Part shown: positions 9,455 through 19,466 of the stretch, in pieces
How the letters are laid out: each line of letters opens with the position of its first letter
Numbering within the stretch: position 1 is the stretch's first letter
NCBI GenBank assembly: GCA_963704855.1
Contig: CAVPHY010000028.1
Location: 496,001 to 560,000 of the forward strand
Direction of reading: 5' to 3'
Length of the DNA stretch: 64,000 nucleotides
Source: SZUA-36 sp963704855
GTDB lineage: Bacteria > Pseudomonadota > Gammaproteobacteria > Xanthomonadales > SZUA-36
Notes under the pieces: model-generated
Databases searched by the model: none
The model's input: only the letters and a program-made list of their open reading frames with translations
What the model was told of the DNA's origin: nothing
Position numbers and translations under genes: made by a program

Positions 9455-9925
9455 ATGCAATTGCTGGTAGCGGCCGTTGGCCAGCGCATGCCGAGCTGGG
9501 TCACCGAAGCATGGACCGAATATGCCCGCAGGATGCCGCCGGGTATGAGCTTGTCCCTGCGTGAAATCAGCCTTGCCAAGCGCGGCAAAAACGCCGACAC
9601 AAAACGATTGAGTGCGATTGAAAGTAATGCGCTCTATGCGGCCATGCCGGCCCGCGCCAGGGTTATTGCGCTGGATGTTCAGGGCCAGGCGTGGTCAACC
9701 GAAAAACTGGCTGCACAACTGGAGCAATGGATGGGTGAGGGCCGTGATGTCGGGTTCATGATTGGCGGTCCGGACGGAATTGATGCAGATATCCTGCAGA
9801 AAGCGGATGAACGCTGGTCGCTGGGGCCATTAACCTTACCCCATCCCCTGGTGAGGGTCGTGCTAGCCGAACAGTTGTACCGGGCCTGGACCATCACACA
9901 GAATCACCCGTATCACCGCGCATGA
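9455..9925 (+). CDS. rlmH: 23S rRNA pseudouridine-1915 N3-methyltransferase
   Basis: RlmH methylates pseudouridine 1915 in helix 69 of 23S rRNA, in the assembled ribosome. The 156-aa SPOUT protein has normal length, with VIALDVQGQAWSTEKLA, the SAM-binding knot motif FMIGGPDGID, and the C-terminal LPHPLVRVVLAEQLYRAW…NHPYHR signature. It starts 5 nt after rsfS and its stop overlaps the maf start (ATGA), so the genes are probably translationally coupled. Confidence 0.96.
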   Translation: MQLLVAAVGQRMPSWVTEAWTEYARRMPPGMSLSLREISLAKRGKNADTKRLSAIESNALYAAMPARARVIALDVQGQAWSTEKLAAQLEQWMGEGRDVGFMIGGPDGIDADILQKADERWSLGPLTLPHPLVRVVLAEQLYRAWTITQNHPYHRA

Positions 9926-10503
9926 ACTCACGACACTCCATCATACTGGCATCCGGATCACCCCGAAGGCGGGAATTGCTGATGCAACTGGCTGTCGATT
10001 TTGAAGTGGCGGCGGCAGATATTGACGAGTCGCTCTTGCAAGGCGAAGCACCGCGTGATTATGTCATACGACTGTCACGCGCCAAGGCCCTGGCCGGTTT
10101 TGCCAGGGGTGGCGGCAACTTGCCGGCGTTGGGATCTGACACCATCGTACTGCTGGATGGTGAAATCCTGGGTAAGCCCGAATCAAGGGCTGAGGCTGAA
10201 GGTATGCTGCGGCGCTTATCCGGGCGGACCCACCAGGTGTACTCAGGTGTTGCATTGGCATTGGACGTTGAAACCGTTCTGGATGCACTCAATATCACGG
10301 CCGTTACATTCGGCGATATGACGTCGGAGTGGATCCGCCTCTATTGCCAGGGTGATGAACCCATGGACAAGGCAGGCGCGTATGCTGTCCAGGGCGCAAC
10401 CGGTCAGTACATCCGGCATATCGAAGGCAGTTACTCAGGCGTGATGGGCTTGCCGTTGTTTGAAACGGCCGATTTGCTTCGGCGCGCCGGCTTGCTCGTA
10501 TGA
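9922..10503 (+). CDS. maf: Maf-family nucleoside triphosphate pyrophosphatase
   Basis: Maf proteins hydrolyse non-canonical or excess (d)NTPs to monophosphates. This 193-aa protein starts with the signature ILASGSPRRRELL, then DIDESLLQGEAPRDYVIRLSRAKA, GSDTIVLLDGEILGKP, and the conserved DKAGAYAVQG segment. The set suits the YhdE-type (dTTP/UTP) subgroup, but subgroup assignment is tentative. It overlaps rlmH by 4 nt and precedes rng, as in many relatives. Confidence 0.93.
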   Translation: MNSRHSIILASGSPRRRELLMQLAVDFEVAAADIDESLLQGEAPRDYVIRLSRAKALAGFARGGGNLPALGSDTIVLLDGEILGKPESRAEAEGMLRRLSGRTHQVYSGVALALDVETVLDALNITAVTFGDMTSEWIRLYCQGDEPMDKAGAYAVQGATGQYIRHIEGSYSGVMGLPLFETADLLRRAGLLV

Positions 10504-10530
10504 GCCCCCGTCATAAGCGGGCCCGATCGA

Positions 10531-10571
10531 TTGACCTCCATCAATGCCGGAGCCAGTCGGGGTGGTATCCT
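10531..10571 (+). promoter_or_regulatory. Candidate FNR/ANR-type site and promoter upstream of rng
   Basis: TTGACctccATCAA (10531–10544) differs by one base from the FNR consensus TTGAT-N4-ATCAA. A TATCCT -10-like hexamer lies at 10566–10571. A start site about 7 nt later places the centre of the FNR-like site near -40.5, the position of class II FNR activation. No good -35 hexamer is present, as expected for an activator-dependent promoter. Seen by eye only. Confidence 0.4.
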
Positions 10572-10636
10572 AGCTTAGTGTATCGAACTAATAGCAGACT
10601 TGAATCAGGCACCGGCCGGTGCGGGATGATAGGTGT

Positions 10637-12106
10637 ATGAGCGAAGAGATCCTGATCAATGTAACGCCAACTGAAACCCGTGTGGCGGTGGTGGAAAATG
10701 GCATGCTGCAAGAAGTCTCCCTGGAACGGAACAGCCACCTGGGTTACCTGGGTAATATTTACAAGGGAACCGTGTCGCGTGTGCTGCCCGGTATGCAGGC
10801 TGCCTTCATAGAAATCGGTCTCGACCGGACTGCTTTTTTGCACGCATCGGATATTTACCGGGCAAGCCTCGAGCAGGCGCTGGAAGAGCTGCCGCCGGAG
10901 CCATCCATCACTTCACTGGTGCGTGAGGGCGAGTCCGTCGTGGTGCAGGTCATCAAGGATCCACTGGGGACCAAGGGCGCACGTCTGACCACGAACCTGA
11001 GTATCCCGTCGCGGTTCCTGGTATTGCTGCCGGAAAGCGAGACCCTCGCCGTATCGGTGCGCATCGAGGATGAGAAGGAACGCAGCCGTCTGAAAGGTCT
11101 GCTGGCGACCATGCGGGAGCACAAGGGCCAACACGGTTACATCGTCCGCACCAATGCGGAAAACATCAATGAATTCGCCTTGTCTGCCGACATGTCGTAC
11201 CTGGCAAAAATCTGGGAAAGCATTACTGAAAAAACCCGTACCAGCAAGCCCGGTGATTGTATCTATGAAGATCTCTCGTTGCCGTTGCGGGCCCTGCGTG
11301 ACCATATGCACGAGGACGTGGAGAAAGTGCGTATCGATTCAGCCGAGGAGTTTGAACGCCTGAAGGAGTTCACAGCCAAGTTTTTGCCCGAATGGGCGCA
11401 GCGTATTGAACTCTATTGTGCCGAACGCCCGATATTTGACCTCTACGGGATTGAGGACGAAATCGAGCGTGCGCTGAGCCGCACTACGCCGCTGAAATCG
11501 GGTGGCCACCTGGTGATAGACCAGACCGAGGCCATGACCACCATCGATGTGAATACCGGTGCCTTTGTGGGCCACCGCACACTTGAAGAAACCATCTACA
11601 AGACCAATCTCGAAGCCGCGCATTCCATTGCACGGCAACTTCGCTTACGCAACCTGGGTGGAATCATCATTATCGATTTTATCGATATGGGTAGTGACGA
11701 GCACAAACGGCAGGTCATGCTGGCGCTTGAGAAGGCGCTCGAGCGTGACCATGCAAAAACCAGTATCTGTGAATTTTCACCACTCGGCCTGATTGAAATG
11801 ACCCGTAAACGCACGACCGAAAGCCTTGGGCACCTTTTGTGCGAACCCTGTCCGGCGTGCTCAGGGCGTGGTGTGTTAAAGAGCGCGGAAACCGTTTGCC
11901 TGGAGGTATTCCGGGAGATCATGCGTTCAAGCCGGCAGTTCGAAGCAAGCCGGTTGCTGGTGGTTGCATCACCCTGCGTGGTCGACAGGATCCTGGATGA
12001 TCAGTCCACCACCGTGGCCGAGCTGGAGGAAACGATTGGCAAGTCCATCCGTTTTCAGCGTGAAGATCAATACAGCCGGGAACAGTTTGACGTGGTGTTG
12101 CTGTAG
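10637..12106 (+). CDS. rng: Ribonuclease G
   Basis: RNase G is an endonuclease that matures 16S rRNA 5' ends and decays some mRNAs. The 489-aa protein has an N-terminal S1 domain (HLGYLGNIYKGTVSRVLPGMQAAFIEIG), the catalytic region with TIDVNTGAFVG and IIIDFIDM (metal-binding Asp residues), and a zinc-link motif CEPCPACSGRG near the C-terminus. It lacks the long RNase E C-terminal scaffold, which supports RNase G. The ATG at 10637 follows AGG and matches family N-termini better than the upstream GTG at 10619. Confidence 0.95.
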   Translation: MSEEILINVTPTETRVAVVENGMLQEVSLERNSHLGYLGNIYKGTVSRVLPGMQAAFIEIGLDRTAFLHASDIYRASLEQALEELPPEPSITSLVREGESVVVQVIKDPLGTKGARLTTNLSIPSRFLVLLPESETLAVSVRIEDEKERSRLKGLLATMREHKGQHGYIVRTNAENINEFALSADMSYLAKIWESITEKTRTSKPGDCIYEDLSLPLRALRDHMHEDVEKVRIDSAEEFERLKEFTAKFLPEWAQRIELYCAERPIFDLYGIEDEIERALSRTTPLKSGGHLVIDQTEAMTTIDVNTGAFVGHRTLEETIYKTNLEAAHSIARQLRLRNLGGIIIIDFIDMGSDEHKRQVMLALEKALERDHAKTSICEFSPLGLIEMTRKRTTESLGHLLCEPCPACSGRGVLKSAETVCLEVFREIMRSSRQFEASRLLVVASPCVVDRILDDQSTTVAELEETIGKSIRFQREDQYSREQFDVVLL

Positions 12107-12126
12107 CTTGCCATGGAACGTTCCAG

Positions 12127-15100
12127 ATGAAAAATTGGGGTAAGTTGTTCCGGCGACTCAGAACGCTGCTGTGGACGGCACTGACAATATTGTCATTGCT
12201 CGCAGCGGTGGTCGTTGGCATTGGCAAGTTGCTGATGCCCTACAGCGTCCATTACCAGCCCGAACTTGAAGCCTGGCTGAGCAAGGCATTTAATCAACCG
12301 GTCAGGGTTGAAAGCTTTTCCGGTGAGTGGAAGGCGTTCGGGCCCCGAATCCGGCTGCGTGGCGTCACGCTGATGCCGGAAGGTATGCAGTCCGAGATCG
12401 CCATCAGCCGGGCAGCATTGGATATCAAGCCGTTAAATGCCCTGATACCGGGCAGGCCTCTGTACAGTTTCCGGATCATTGGTGCCGATCTCGCACTTGA
12501 GCGCAAGTCCGATGGCCGCTACGTGTTATCCGGCCTGGGTGTCAGCAACGGCGGTGCGGGTAATGACAAGAGCGCCGGTTTGCGGGATGTGGCTTTAAAC
12601 GGCGAAGTTCGCTTGCAGGACATCAGCCTCAGTTTTGAAGACCCGGAACGTTCCATTCACCTGGTGCTGAGCAATGTAAACGGCCGTCTCACGGCCAACG
12701 GGCGTAATGTCTCTGCCGAGATCCAGGCGAGGGTGACCGACCGGGACAGAAGCAAGGTGATCGGCGACCTGGAAGCAACCGCAAAGATCAGGTTGGACTC
12801 GGAACAGCATCTCGAAAATGCCCAGTGGCATGTCCAGGCCGGTGAGTTGATTCTGTCCGAACTGGTCAAGCAACTCCCGCCGCACCCGCTGGTTCCCGTT
12901 GCCGGAAAATTGAATGCCGAGGTGTGGGGCACGTGGGAGGCAGGCAACCCGCAGGAGATGCAGGGTGTGCTTGATCTTCGTGACGCGCAGCTGAGCTCAC
13001 AGACCGGGCCGTTGATCGTGAACCACCTGAACAGCCGTTTTGGTTTTCAATTCACGCATCGTAAGAACTGGCGCATCGATCTATCCGGTCTCAAGGTTGA
13101 ATATGCGGGTCAGAAGTGGGGCAGCGAGCGGTTTTCAGTGGCCCGGAACATTCCGCAAGACCTGGGTCTTTGGGTCAGTGCTGACTATATGGAGCTCGAA
13201 TTCCCGTTGCAGCTGACGCAGCGGATCATTGCGAACTACAACACCCCCTGGCCGGTTGCGATTCCGCGGCGCGCACAGGGTGGTGTGACTGATTTCGATC
13301 TGGTTCTGGACTCAAAATGGCGTGTGGACATGGCGGTTGGCCAGCTTAAGAACGGCCATTTCTGGGGTTGGGAGAAGGGCCCCGACATAGAAGGTATCAA
13401 TGCCATGGTCGACCTCGATAACGGGGTTGGAGACGTCAGTTTTTACGGGCCGTCCGTCAAGCTGGACTGGCTGACCACGTTCCGGCGCCCGGTAATTGCC
13501 GCGCTTACCGGGTGCAAGATGGAAATCCAGTGGGTCGATAAGAGGGATTGGCGCTTTGACCTGAATTACTGCCGGGTTGAAAACGATGATATTGACGCAT
13601 CCGGCCGGGTGCGTATGGCCTGGGGTGAAGGCAAACCCAACGTCGATATCAACGTGGCAATGGCGCGTGGTGACATTTCACGATTCGGGGATTATTGGCC
13701 TGAGAACGTCATGAGCCCGAAAACCCTCAGCTGGTTACGCGCCTCGCTGCTCGGCGGACAGGTTGTCAACGGGCGGTACTCCATGGTGGGTGACCTGGAT
13801 GATTTCCCTTTTCCTGGCCATGAGGGACGTGTGCAGGCCATTGCGCCCGCCACCGCTGTCAACATCAAATATGCTGATGGCTGGCCGAGTGCAAGAGAGG
13901 TTGACGCGACCGCGTTTTTCGAAGGTCGGGGTATGTCGGTTGAAGGGACAATAGGGAATACAGCCGGTGCAGTGGTGGACAAGGTCACCGCCAGTATTGA
14001 TGATTTCAAACAACCGGTACTGGATGTGACCTGGCAAACCTCGACAGGTTTGTCTGACCTGGTCAGGTTTATCCGGAGTACACCATTGCTCGACGGACTG
14101 GCGCTGAATCCGGAGCAGTTCGTATTCGAGGGTGAATCGAAGATAAGCGGGCATTTACATGCACGGTTGGGCGGTTCAGCAGAGCCGTTACAGGTCACTG
14201 GCAACCTGGAGTTGAATGACAATAAATTTACCGAACTCGCTTCCGGGGTAGTGATAGAAGGGCTCACCGGAAACCTCAGCTATAGTCGTGATGGGCTTAA
14301 AGCGACCGCACTTCCCGGTCAGTTCAGGGGATACCCCATCCACCTCGACATTGCGTCCACCTGGGCCGCGGAAGAAGTATTCCGTGCTCACCTGTTTGGT
14401 AATTTACCAATTGATAAAGTCATTCCGGAACAATTGTTCGAGCTTGAACCGCTGTTCCACAGGGCCACCGGCACGAGTCACTGGGATGCCAGCCTGAGTG
14501 TTGCGTCGGTCGAGGGTAATGAAGACCGCGAGGTCTGGCTGGAGGTATATAGCGGCCTGGAAGGTGTGGCTATTGATCTTCCCGCACCACTGGCAAAGAC
14601 CGGTGATCTCGTCTGGCCGTTGCTGCTGCGTTATCCGATTCGCGCCCGGGAACACATTCTGACGGCGGAGTTACCAGGTCGTTTGCAGCTTAAAATGGAG
14701 TTGTCAGAAATGGACTCCAGGCCGGTGCGAGCGGCCGTTGAGTTGGGTGGAAAGGTCGGGGTCTTGCCCGCAGAGGGCCTATTCAGTGTCGACGGTTCAA
14801 CTTCGAGATTTGACCTGGAAGGCTGGGTCGACCTGGCAGTTGATCGTTTTTCGAACATGGGGGAAACCGATGGCCTGACCTTGCAGGCCGCCCATGTGGA
14901 TGCCCAACAGATTGCCGTTTTCGACCGTCAGTTCGAAAATGTCGAACTCTGGATGACATATGAAGAAGGCATGATTGCCGGTACATTCGATGGCCCGGAT
15001 ATCAACGGAACTGTTCGTTTTTACAAGAACGAAGAGGGTTCCCACAGCATGTCCGGAGAGTTTGAGCGGTTGATCATGCCGGATCCGTTTGCCGAGGGTA

Positions 15101-16056
15101 TGAATGTCGAAACCAATCCAGCCGATCTGCCTGAAATGCACTTTTACTGTAAGCAATTCAGTTACCTGGGGCTTGATCTGGGTGAGGCCCGAATCGAAGG
15201 TTACCCGGTGGCCAACGGCTATCGAATAGAGTCCATCGAGGCAAAGTCGCCAAGCTTCCTTTTTACAGCGCGTGGTGATTGGACCCGTGACGAGGTGGGT
15301 GAACGTTCGGATTTCAATATCCGGATCAGTTCGGAAAGCCTGGGCTCGGTACTCGAGGCCATGGACATCTCCTCAGCCATGCGGGGTGGCCAGACACTGG
15401 TCCATTTCGATGCCTGGTGGGAGGGTCCGCCCGCTGCTTTTGCGTTGGAACGTCTGAATGGTGAAATGGATGTCAGTGTGATCCAGGGGAACATTTTAAC
15501 GGCGGATTCCGGTGCAGGCCGTATGCTGGGATTGTTGAGCCTGTCAGAATTGCCGCGTCGATTATCGATGGATTTCCGGGATGTGTTTGACGAAGGTTTC
15601 AGCTTTGATGAAGCCAGTGGCACGATGAGCCTTGAAAATGGTACAAGTTACACGGACGACATGCTGTTAAGCTCTACCGTTGCGGAAATCAACATCGTTG
15701 GCAGTACCGATCTGGTTGCAAAGACATTCGATTACGAGTTTGCCGTCAGACCCGGTGTGAGCAAGACCCTGCCGGTCATCGGCGCGATCGCCGGTGGCCC
15801 TATTGGTGCTGCAGCAGGCCTCGCACTGCAGGCAATTTTGCGCGACGCCCTGGGTGAAGCTGCAGAAGCGCGGTACACCATACGGGGCCCATGGGAAGAC
15901 CCGCAGATTGAACCGGTAGACAAGAAACCTGGAAACACGGGTTCCGAAAACAACCCGGAAGCGTCCAAACCGGATGAAACACAAGCCGATATGACAGAGA
16001 AAAAAGAACCCGGTGAGACCGGATTACAAGCAAAAGATGGGAATGCTTATGACTGA
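12127..16056 (+). CDS. yhdP: YhdP, AsmA-like phospholipid-transport protein
   Basis: YhdP is a large inner-membrane-anchored AsmA-like protein. E. coli YhdP is implicated in moving phospholipids across the periplasm to the outer membrane. The 1309-aa product has an N-terminal membrane segment (about residues 14–37), a long beta-rich periplasmic body, an AsmA-like C-terminal region with a hydrophobic Gly/Ala-rich stretch (VIGAIAGGPIGAAAGLALQ), and a charged Pro/Glu/Lys tail. Length is close to E. coli YhdP. It follows rng and overlaps tldD, the conserved rng–yhdP–tldD arrangement. Confidence 0.93.
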   Translation: MKNWGKLFRRLRTLLWTALTILSLLAAVVVGIGKLLMPYSVHYQPELEAWLSKAFNQPVRVESFSGEWKAFGPRIRLRGVTLMPEGMQSEIAISRAALDIKPLNALIPGRPLYSFRIIGADLALERKSDGRYVLSGLGVSNGGAGNDKSAGLRDVALNGEVRLQDISLSFEDPERSIHLVLSNVNGRLTANGRNVSAEIQARVTDRDRSKVIGDLEATAKIRLDSEQHLENAQWHVQAGELILSELVKQLPPHPLVPVAGKLNAEVWGTWEAGNPQEMQGVLDLRDAQLSSQTGPLIVNHLNSRFGFQFTHRKNWRIDLSGLKVEYAGQKWGSERFSVARNIPQDLGLWVSADYMELEFPLQLTQRIIANYNTPWPVAIPRRAQGGVTDFDLVLDSKWRVDMAVGQLKNGHFWGWEKGPDIEGINAMVDLDNGVGDVSFYGPSVKLDWLTTFRRPVIAALTGCKMEIQWVDKRDWRFDLNYCRVENDDIDASGRVRMAWGEGKPNVDINVAMARGDISRFGDYWPENVMSPKTLSWLRASLLGGQVVNGRYSMVGDLDDFPFPGHEGRVQAIAPATAVNIKYADGWPSAREVDATAFFEGRGMSVEGTIGNTAGAVVDKVTASIDDFKQPVLDVTWQTSTGLSDLVRFIRSTPLLDGLALNPEQFVFEGESKISGHLHARLGGSAEPLQVTGNLELNDNKFTELASGVVIEGLTGNLSYSRDGLKATALPGQFRGYPIHLDIASTWAAEEVFRAHLFGNLPIDKVIPEQLFELEPLFHRATGTSHWDASLSVASVEGNEDREVWLEVYSGLEGVAIDLPAPLAKTGDLVWPLLLRYPIRAREHILTAELPGRLQLKMELSEMDSRPVRAAVELGGKVGVLPAEGLFSVDGSTSRFDLEGWVDLAVDRFSNMGETDGLTLQAAHVDAQQIAVFDRQFENVELWMTYEEGMIAGTFDGPDINGTVRFYKNEEGSHSMSGEFERLIMPDPFAEGMNVETNPADLPEMHFYCKQFSYLGLDLGEARIEGYPVANGYRIESIEAKSPSFLFTARGDWTRDEVGERSDFNIRISSESLGSVLEAMDISSAMRGGQTLVHFDAWWEGPPAAFALERLNGEMDVSVIQGNILTADSGAGRMLGLLSLSELPRRLSMDFRDVFDEGFSFDEASGTMSLENGTSYTDDMLLSSTVAEINIVGSTDLVAKTFDYEFAVRPGVSKTLPVIGAIAGGPIGAAAGLALQAILRDALGEAAEARYTIRGPWEDPQIEPVDKKPGNTGSENNPEASKPDETQADMTEKKEPGETGLQAKDGNAYD

Positions 16057-17491
16057 TGCGTTAAAACTGGCTGAACAGCAGCTCCTGGCGCCGGGCGGGC
16101 TCAGCCACAACGACCTGGAGAAAGTATTACACCACCTGATGGGGCCTGCGGTGGATTCCGGAGACCTGTATTTTCAGAACACCAGCCACGAGGCCTGGTC
16201 GCTGGAAGATGGGCTGGTCAGGAGTGGCACCCACGCAGTAGAGCAGGGTGTCGGTATCCGCGCAATCAGTGGTGAAAAGACCGGCTTTGCCTATGCCGAT
16301 GAAATCATCATGCCGTCCTTGATGCAGGCCTCGACCGCCGCCCGGGCGATTGCCAGGCAGGGGTCACAGGGTGCTGTCCAGGCATGGCGCCGGCAGCATC
16401 CGCAGACACTGTATTTGCCGGACGATCCGATGCCCGTACTCAGCGCGGATGAGAAGGTTGATCTGCTGCGCCAGATTGACACCTATGCCCGCTCACTGGA
16501 TTCCAAGGTCAAACAGGTGATGGTCAGCCTCGCGGCCACCCACGAAACCATCCTGGTTGCGTCAACCGATGGCTCTTTGGCCGCCGATGTCAGGCCGCTG
16601 GTGCGTCTGAACGTCTCCGTTATCGCGGAGCACGAAGGCCGGCGTGAGCAGGGCGGCGATGGCGGCGGCGGGCGATTTGATTATATCCAGCTGATCAGGG
16701 ATAACGCCTGGCAACGCTACGCGGATGAGGCCGTCAGGCAGGCCCTGGTCAACCTCGAAGCCGATGCTGCACCCGCCGGCACGATGACCGTGGTTCTCGG
16801 CCCGGGCTGGCCGGGTGTTCTGCTGCATGAGGCGGTTGGTCACGGACTGGAAGGTGATTTCAATCGCAAGGGCACCTCGACATTCAGTGGCCGGATCGGT
16901 GAGAAAGTGGCAGCTGAAGGCGTCACCATCGTTGACGACGGTACGCTGCCGGAGCGGCGCGGTTCGCTGAACGTGGATGATGAGGGCACGGCCACCGAAC
17001 GGACGGTATTGATAGAAAACGGCGTGTTGGTTGCCTATATGCAGGACAAACTCAACGCCCGCCTGATGAATATGAAACCGACCGGTAATGGCCGGCGTGA
17101 ATCCTTTGCTCATTTGCCGATGCCGAGGATGACGAATACCTTTATGCTGCCCGGCAAGCACGATCCGCAGGAGATAATCGGGTCAGTTGAGAAAGGTCTT
17201 TACGCTGTCAACTTTGCGGGGGGGCAGGTGGATATTACTTCGGGTAAATTTGTATTTTCTGCCTCCGAGGCCTATTTAATCGAAAATGGCAAGGTAACGC
17301 GACCCGTCCGTGGCGCCACGCTGATCGGCAACGGACCCGATGTCATGACACGCGTAAGCATGGTAGGTAATGATCTGGAGCTGGATGGCGGTGTGGGTGT
17401 GTGCGGCAAGGACGGGCAAAGTGTTCCCGTGGGGGTTGGCCAGCCGACCTTGCGGATCGACGCACTGACGGTTGGCGGTACCCAGACTTGA
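16049..17491 (+). CDS. tldD: TldD metalloprotease subunit
   Basis: TldD forms a heterodimeric zinc protease with PmbA (TldE), degrading unfolded peptides; it is needed for microcin B17 maturation and CcdA turnover in E. coli. The 480-aa protein contains the zinc motif HEAVGH, followed by GLEGDFNRKGTS, and the N-terminal RAISGEKTGFAYAD block. The ATG at 16049 has GGGA 6 nt upstream and matches family N-termini (LAEQQLLAPGGL). It overlaps the end of yhdP by 8 nt. pmbA lies just beyond darP. Confidence 0.95.
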   Translation: MTDALKLAEQQLLAPGGLSHNDLEKVLHHLMGPAVDSGDLYFQNTSHEAWSLEDGLVRSGTHAVEQGVGIRAISGEKTGFAYADEIIMPSLMQASTAARAIARQGSQGAVQAWRRQHPQTLYLPDDPMPVLSADEKVDLLRQIDTYARSLDSKVKQVMVSLAATHETILVASTDGSLAADVRPLVRLNVSVIAEHEGRREQGGDGGGGRFDYIQLIRDNAWQRYADEAVRQALVNLEADAAPAGTMTVVLGPGWPGVLLHEAVGHGLEGDFNRKGTSTFSGRIGEKVAAEGVTIVDDGTLPERRGSLNVDDEGTATERTVLIENGVLVAYMQDKLNARLMNMKPTGNGRRESFAHLPMPRMTNTFMLPGKHDPQEIIGSVEKGLYAVNFAGGQVDITSGKFVFSASEAYLIENGKVTRPVRGATLIGNGPDVMTRVSMVGNDLELDGGVGVCGKDGQSVPVGVGQPTLRIDALTVGGTQT

Positions 17492-17522
17492 TCTGTTCGT
17501 GGCTGGCTGAAGCGGAGTGTTG

Positions 17523-18029
17523 CTACGTCAATGGCGGCAGCGGCTGGCCCGTGTCCAGTTCGCGCAACAGCTTGAATAATTTGCGCGATGACGTGGGCGG
17601 TTTGCCAAGCTTGGCCTCTTTTTGGGCGTTGCGAATCAACTGCCGAAGAATTTGCGCATTTGCATCGGGGCTTTGCTCGAGCAGTTCGGATAAATCCTGG
17701 TCACTGCCTTCGAGCAAGCGGTCTCTCCAGGTTTCTATATGATGAAAACGAGCATTCGCCTGGCGGTTTTTCTGGTCAATGTTATTGACCGCATCCAGCA
17801 ATTCCTGGTTGTCGCGTTGCCTAAGCATTTTACCAACGGTCATCAACTGCCTTTTCCTGGCGCCGTACGCCTTGATGCTGCGGGCAAATTCCACTGCATC
17901 ACGCAGGTCCTGTTCCATCGGCGTGCGTTTGAGCGTGGATTCGGGCATCGAGATAAGGGTTTTGGCCAGGTCCAGCAATTCGTTAGCATCGCGTTTACGC
18001 TGGCTTTTACTGATTTCAATGTACTTCAT
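17523..18029 (-). CDS. darP: Ribosome-associated protein DarP (YjgA, DUF615)
   Basis: DarP acts in late assembly of the 50S ribosomal subunit. The 168-aa, highly charged helical protein shows the family start (SKSQRKRDANELLDL), QRKREMQ-like RKRQLMTVGKMLR, and a C-terminal NAQKEAKLGKPPTSSRKLFKLLREL. It is slightly shorter than E. coli YjgA (183 aa). It is divergent from pmbA, the same pairing as in E. coli, and convergent with tldD. Confidence 0.93.
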   Translation of the reverse strand: MKYIEISKSQRKRDANELLDLAKTLISMPESTLKRTPMEQDLRDAVEFARSIKAYGARKRQLMTVGKMLRQRDNQELLDAVNNIDQKNRQANARFHHIETWRDRLLEGSDQDLSELLEQSPDANAQILRQLIRNAQKEAKLGKPPTSSRKLFKLLRELDTGQPLPPLT

Positions 18030-18104
18030 TTTCGGTTGTGGATTCGTTCATGCCGATTTTTTACCCAAAATTGATGAGTCACCTAATACAGGACGCTACA
18101 CCAG

Positions 18105-19466
18105 ATGATTGATTCGAGTATGGTATCCCAGGCTGTGCCTGACCGCGAACAGGAATTGTCTTTCCTGGCGCAAAGCGCGCAACAGGCGCTGGATTACGCA
18201 CGCAGCCAGGGCGCGGCAAGTGCCGAGGTGTCGGCGAGTGTTCACTTCGGTCTGGAGGTGAATGTACGCAAGGGAGAGGTTGAGACCCTCGAGCATTCAC
18301 GTGACCGTGGCCTGGGGATCAGTGTGTTTCTCGGAAACAGCAAGGGTCATGCCAGCAGCGGCGATTTGCGTCCTGCAACCATTCGTAAATGTGTGGAAAA
18401 GGCGATCGATATTGCCCGCTTTACACAGGCGGATAAGTGCAATGGGCTGGCGCCGGTTGACAGGCTGGCATCACGGTTTCCGGATCTCGACCTGTGGCAC
18501 CCACAGGCCCTGGATGCGGAACTCACCACGCAAAGAGCGCTGGCCTGTGAAGCAGCGGGCCTGGCAAACCCAAAGATTTCCAATTCCGATGGCGCCTCGG
18601 CTTCCAGTAGTTTCGCCCTGAGTGTATATGCCAATTCCAATGGCTTTGTCGGTCGCAGGGATGGCACTCGTTTCGGACAAAGCTGCGTATTGATCGCCGG
18701 AAAAGGGGAGTCCATGCAACGCGACTACTGGTACGATTCGCGGCGGGCGTTTTCCGATCTGGAGAGCGCCGAGGATACCGGCCACGAGGCGGCGCGCCGG
18801 ACGGTCGAACGTCTTGGGGCGCGCAATGTTCCAACCTGCGAGGCGCCGGTGCTGTTCGCGCCGGAGGTCGCGCGTGGACTGGTAGGGCACCTGGTATCTG
18901 CAATATCGGGTGGTGCGCTTTACCGCAAGGCCACGTTCCTGCAGGACAGCCAGGGTCAGCAGCTGTTTCCTGAATGGGTGAAGATTTCGGAGAGCCCCTT
19001 TATACTACGCGGTCCGGCCAGCACGGCGTTCGACGCCGAGGGCGTGGCAACCGCCGACCGCGATATCATCAGGGATGGTGTTCTGACGGGCTATGTGCTG
19101 GACAGTTATTCGGCACGCAGGCTGGGGCTGGAAACAACCGGCAACGCCGGTGGTGTGCACAACCTGTTGGTCAACCCGGGTCAGCATACCGCCCGTGAGT
19201 TGATGCAACAGATGGGTACCGGTCTCCTTGTCACCGAAGTCATGGGTCAGGGTGTCAGCCTCGTCACGGGTGATTACTCGCGAGGCGCGGGTGGTTTCTG
19301 GGTTGAAAATGGCGAAATTCAGTTCCCGGTTGATGAAGTGACCATCGCCGGTAATTTGAAAGACATGTTCATGCGTGTCGAAGCCACCGGAAATGACATC
19401 GACTGCCGTTCCAATATCCAAAGCGGCTCGATACTGATGGGTAAAATGACCGTGGCGGGTTCATAG
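18105..19466 (+). CDS. pmbA: PmbA (TldE) metalloprotease subunit
   Basis: PmbA is the partner of TldD in the TldD/E protease and lacks the HExxxH motif, as seen here. The 453-aa protein shows the U62 family blocks EVNVRKGEVETLEHSRDRGLGI, ARRTVERLGAR, ETTGNAGGVHNL and LVTGDYSRGAGGFWVENGE. An in-frame ATG at 18120 is an alternative start. Its stop codon TAG (19464–19466) is made of the first three bases of the palindromic element that follows. Confidence 0.94.
   Translation: MIDSSMVSQAVPDREQELSFLAQSAQQALDYARSQGAASAEVSASVHFGLEVNVRKGEVETLEHSRDRGLGISVFLGNSKGHASSGDLRPATIRKCVEKAIDIARFTQADKCNGLAPVDRLASRFPDLDLWHPQALDAELTTQRALACEAAGLANPKISNSDGASASSSFALSVYANSNGFVGRRDGTRFGQSCVLIAGKGESMQRDYWYDSRRAFSDLESAEDTGHEAARRTVERLGARNVPTCEAPVLFAPEVARGLVGHLVSAISGGALYRKATFLQDSQGQQLFPEWVKISESPFILRGPASTAFDAEGVATADRDIIRDGVLTGYVLDSYSARRLGLETTGNAGGVHNLLVNPGQHTARELMQQMGTGLLVTEVMGQGVSLVTGDYSRGAGGFWVENGEIQFPVDEVTIAGNLKDMFMRVEATGNDIDCRSNIQSGSILMGKMTVAGS

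Noticed and set aside
10619..10636. GTG start for rng
   Set aside because: It would add six residues not typical of RNase G; the ATG at 10637 has a nearby AGG and the family N-terminus.
13692..14267. Long minus-strand frame inside yhdP
   Set aside because: It is antisense to a strongly conserved gene, is rich in Ser/Pro/Thr as expected of shadow frames, and has no motif.
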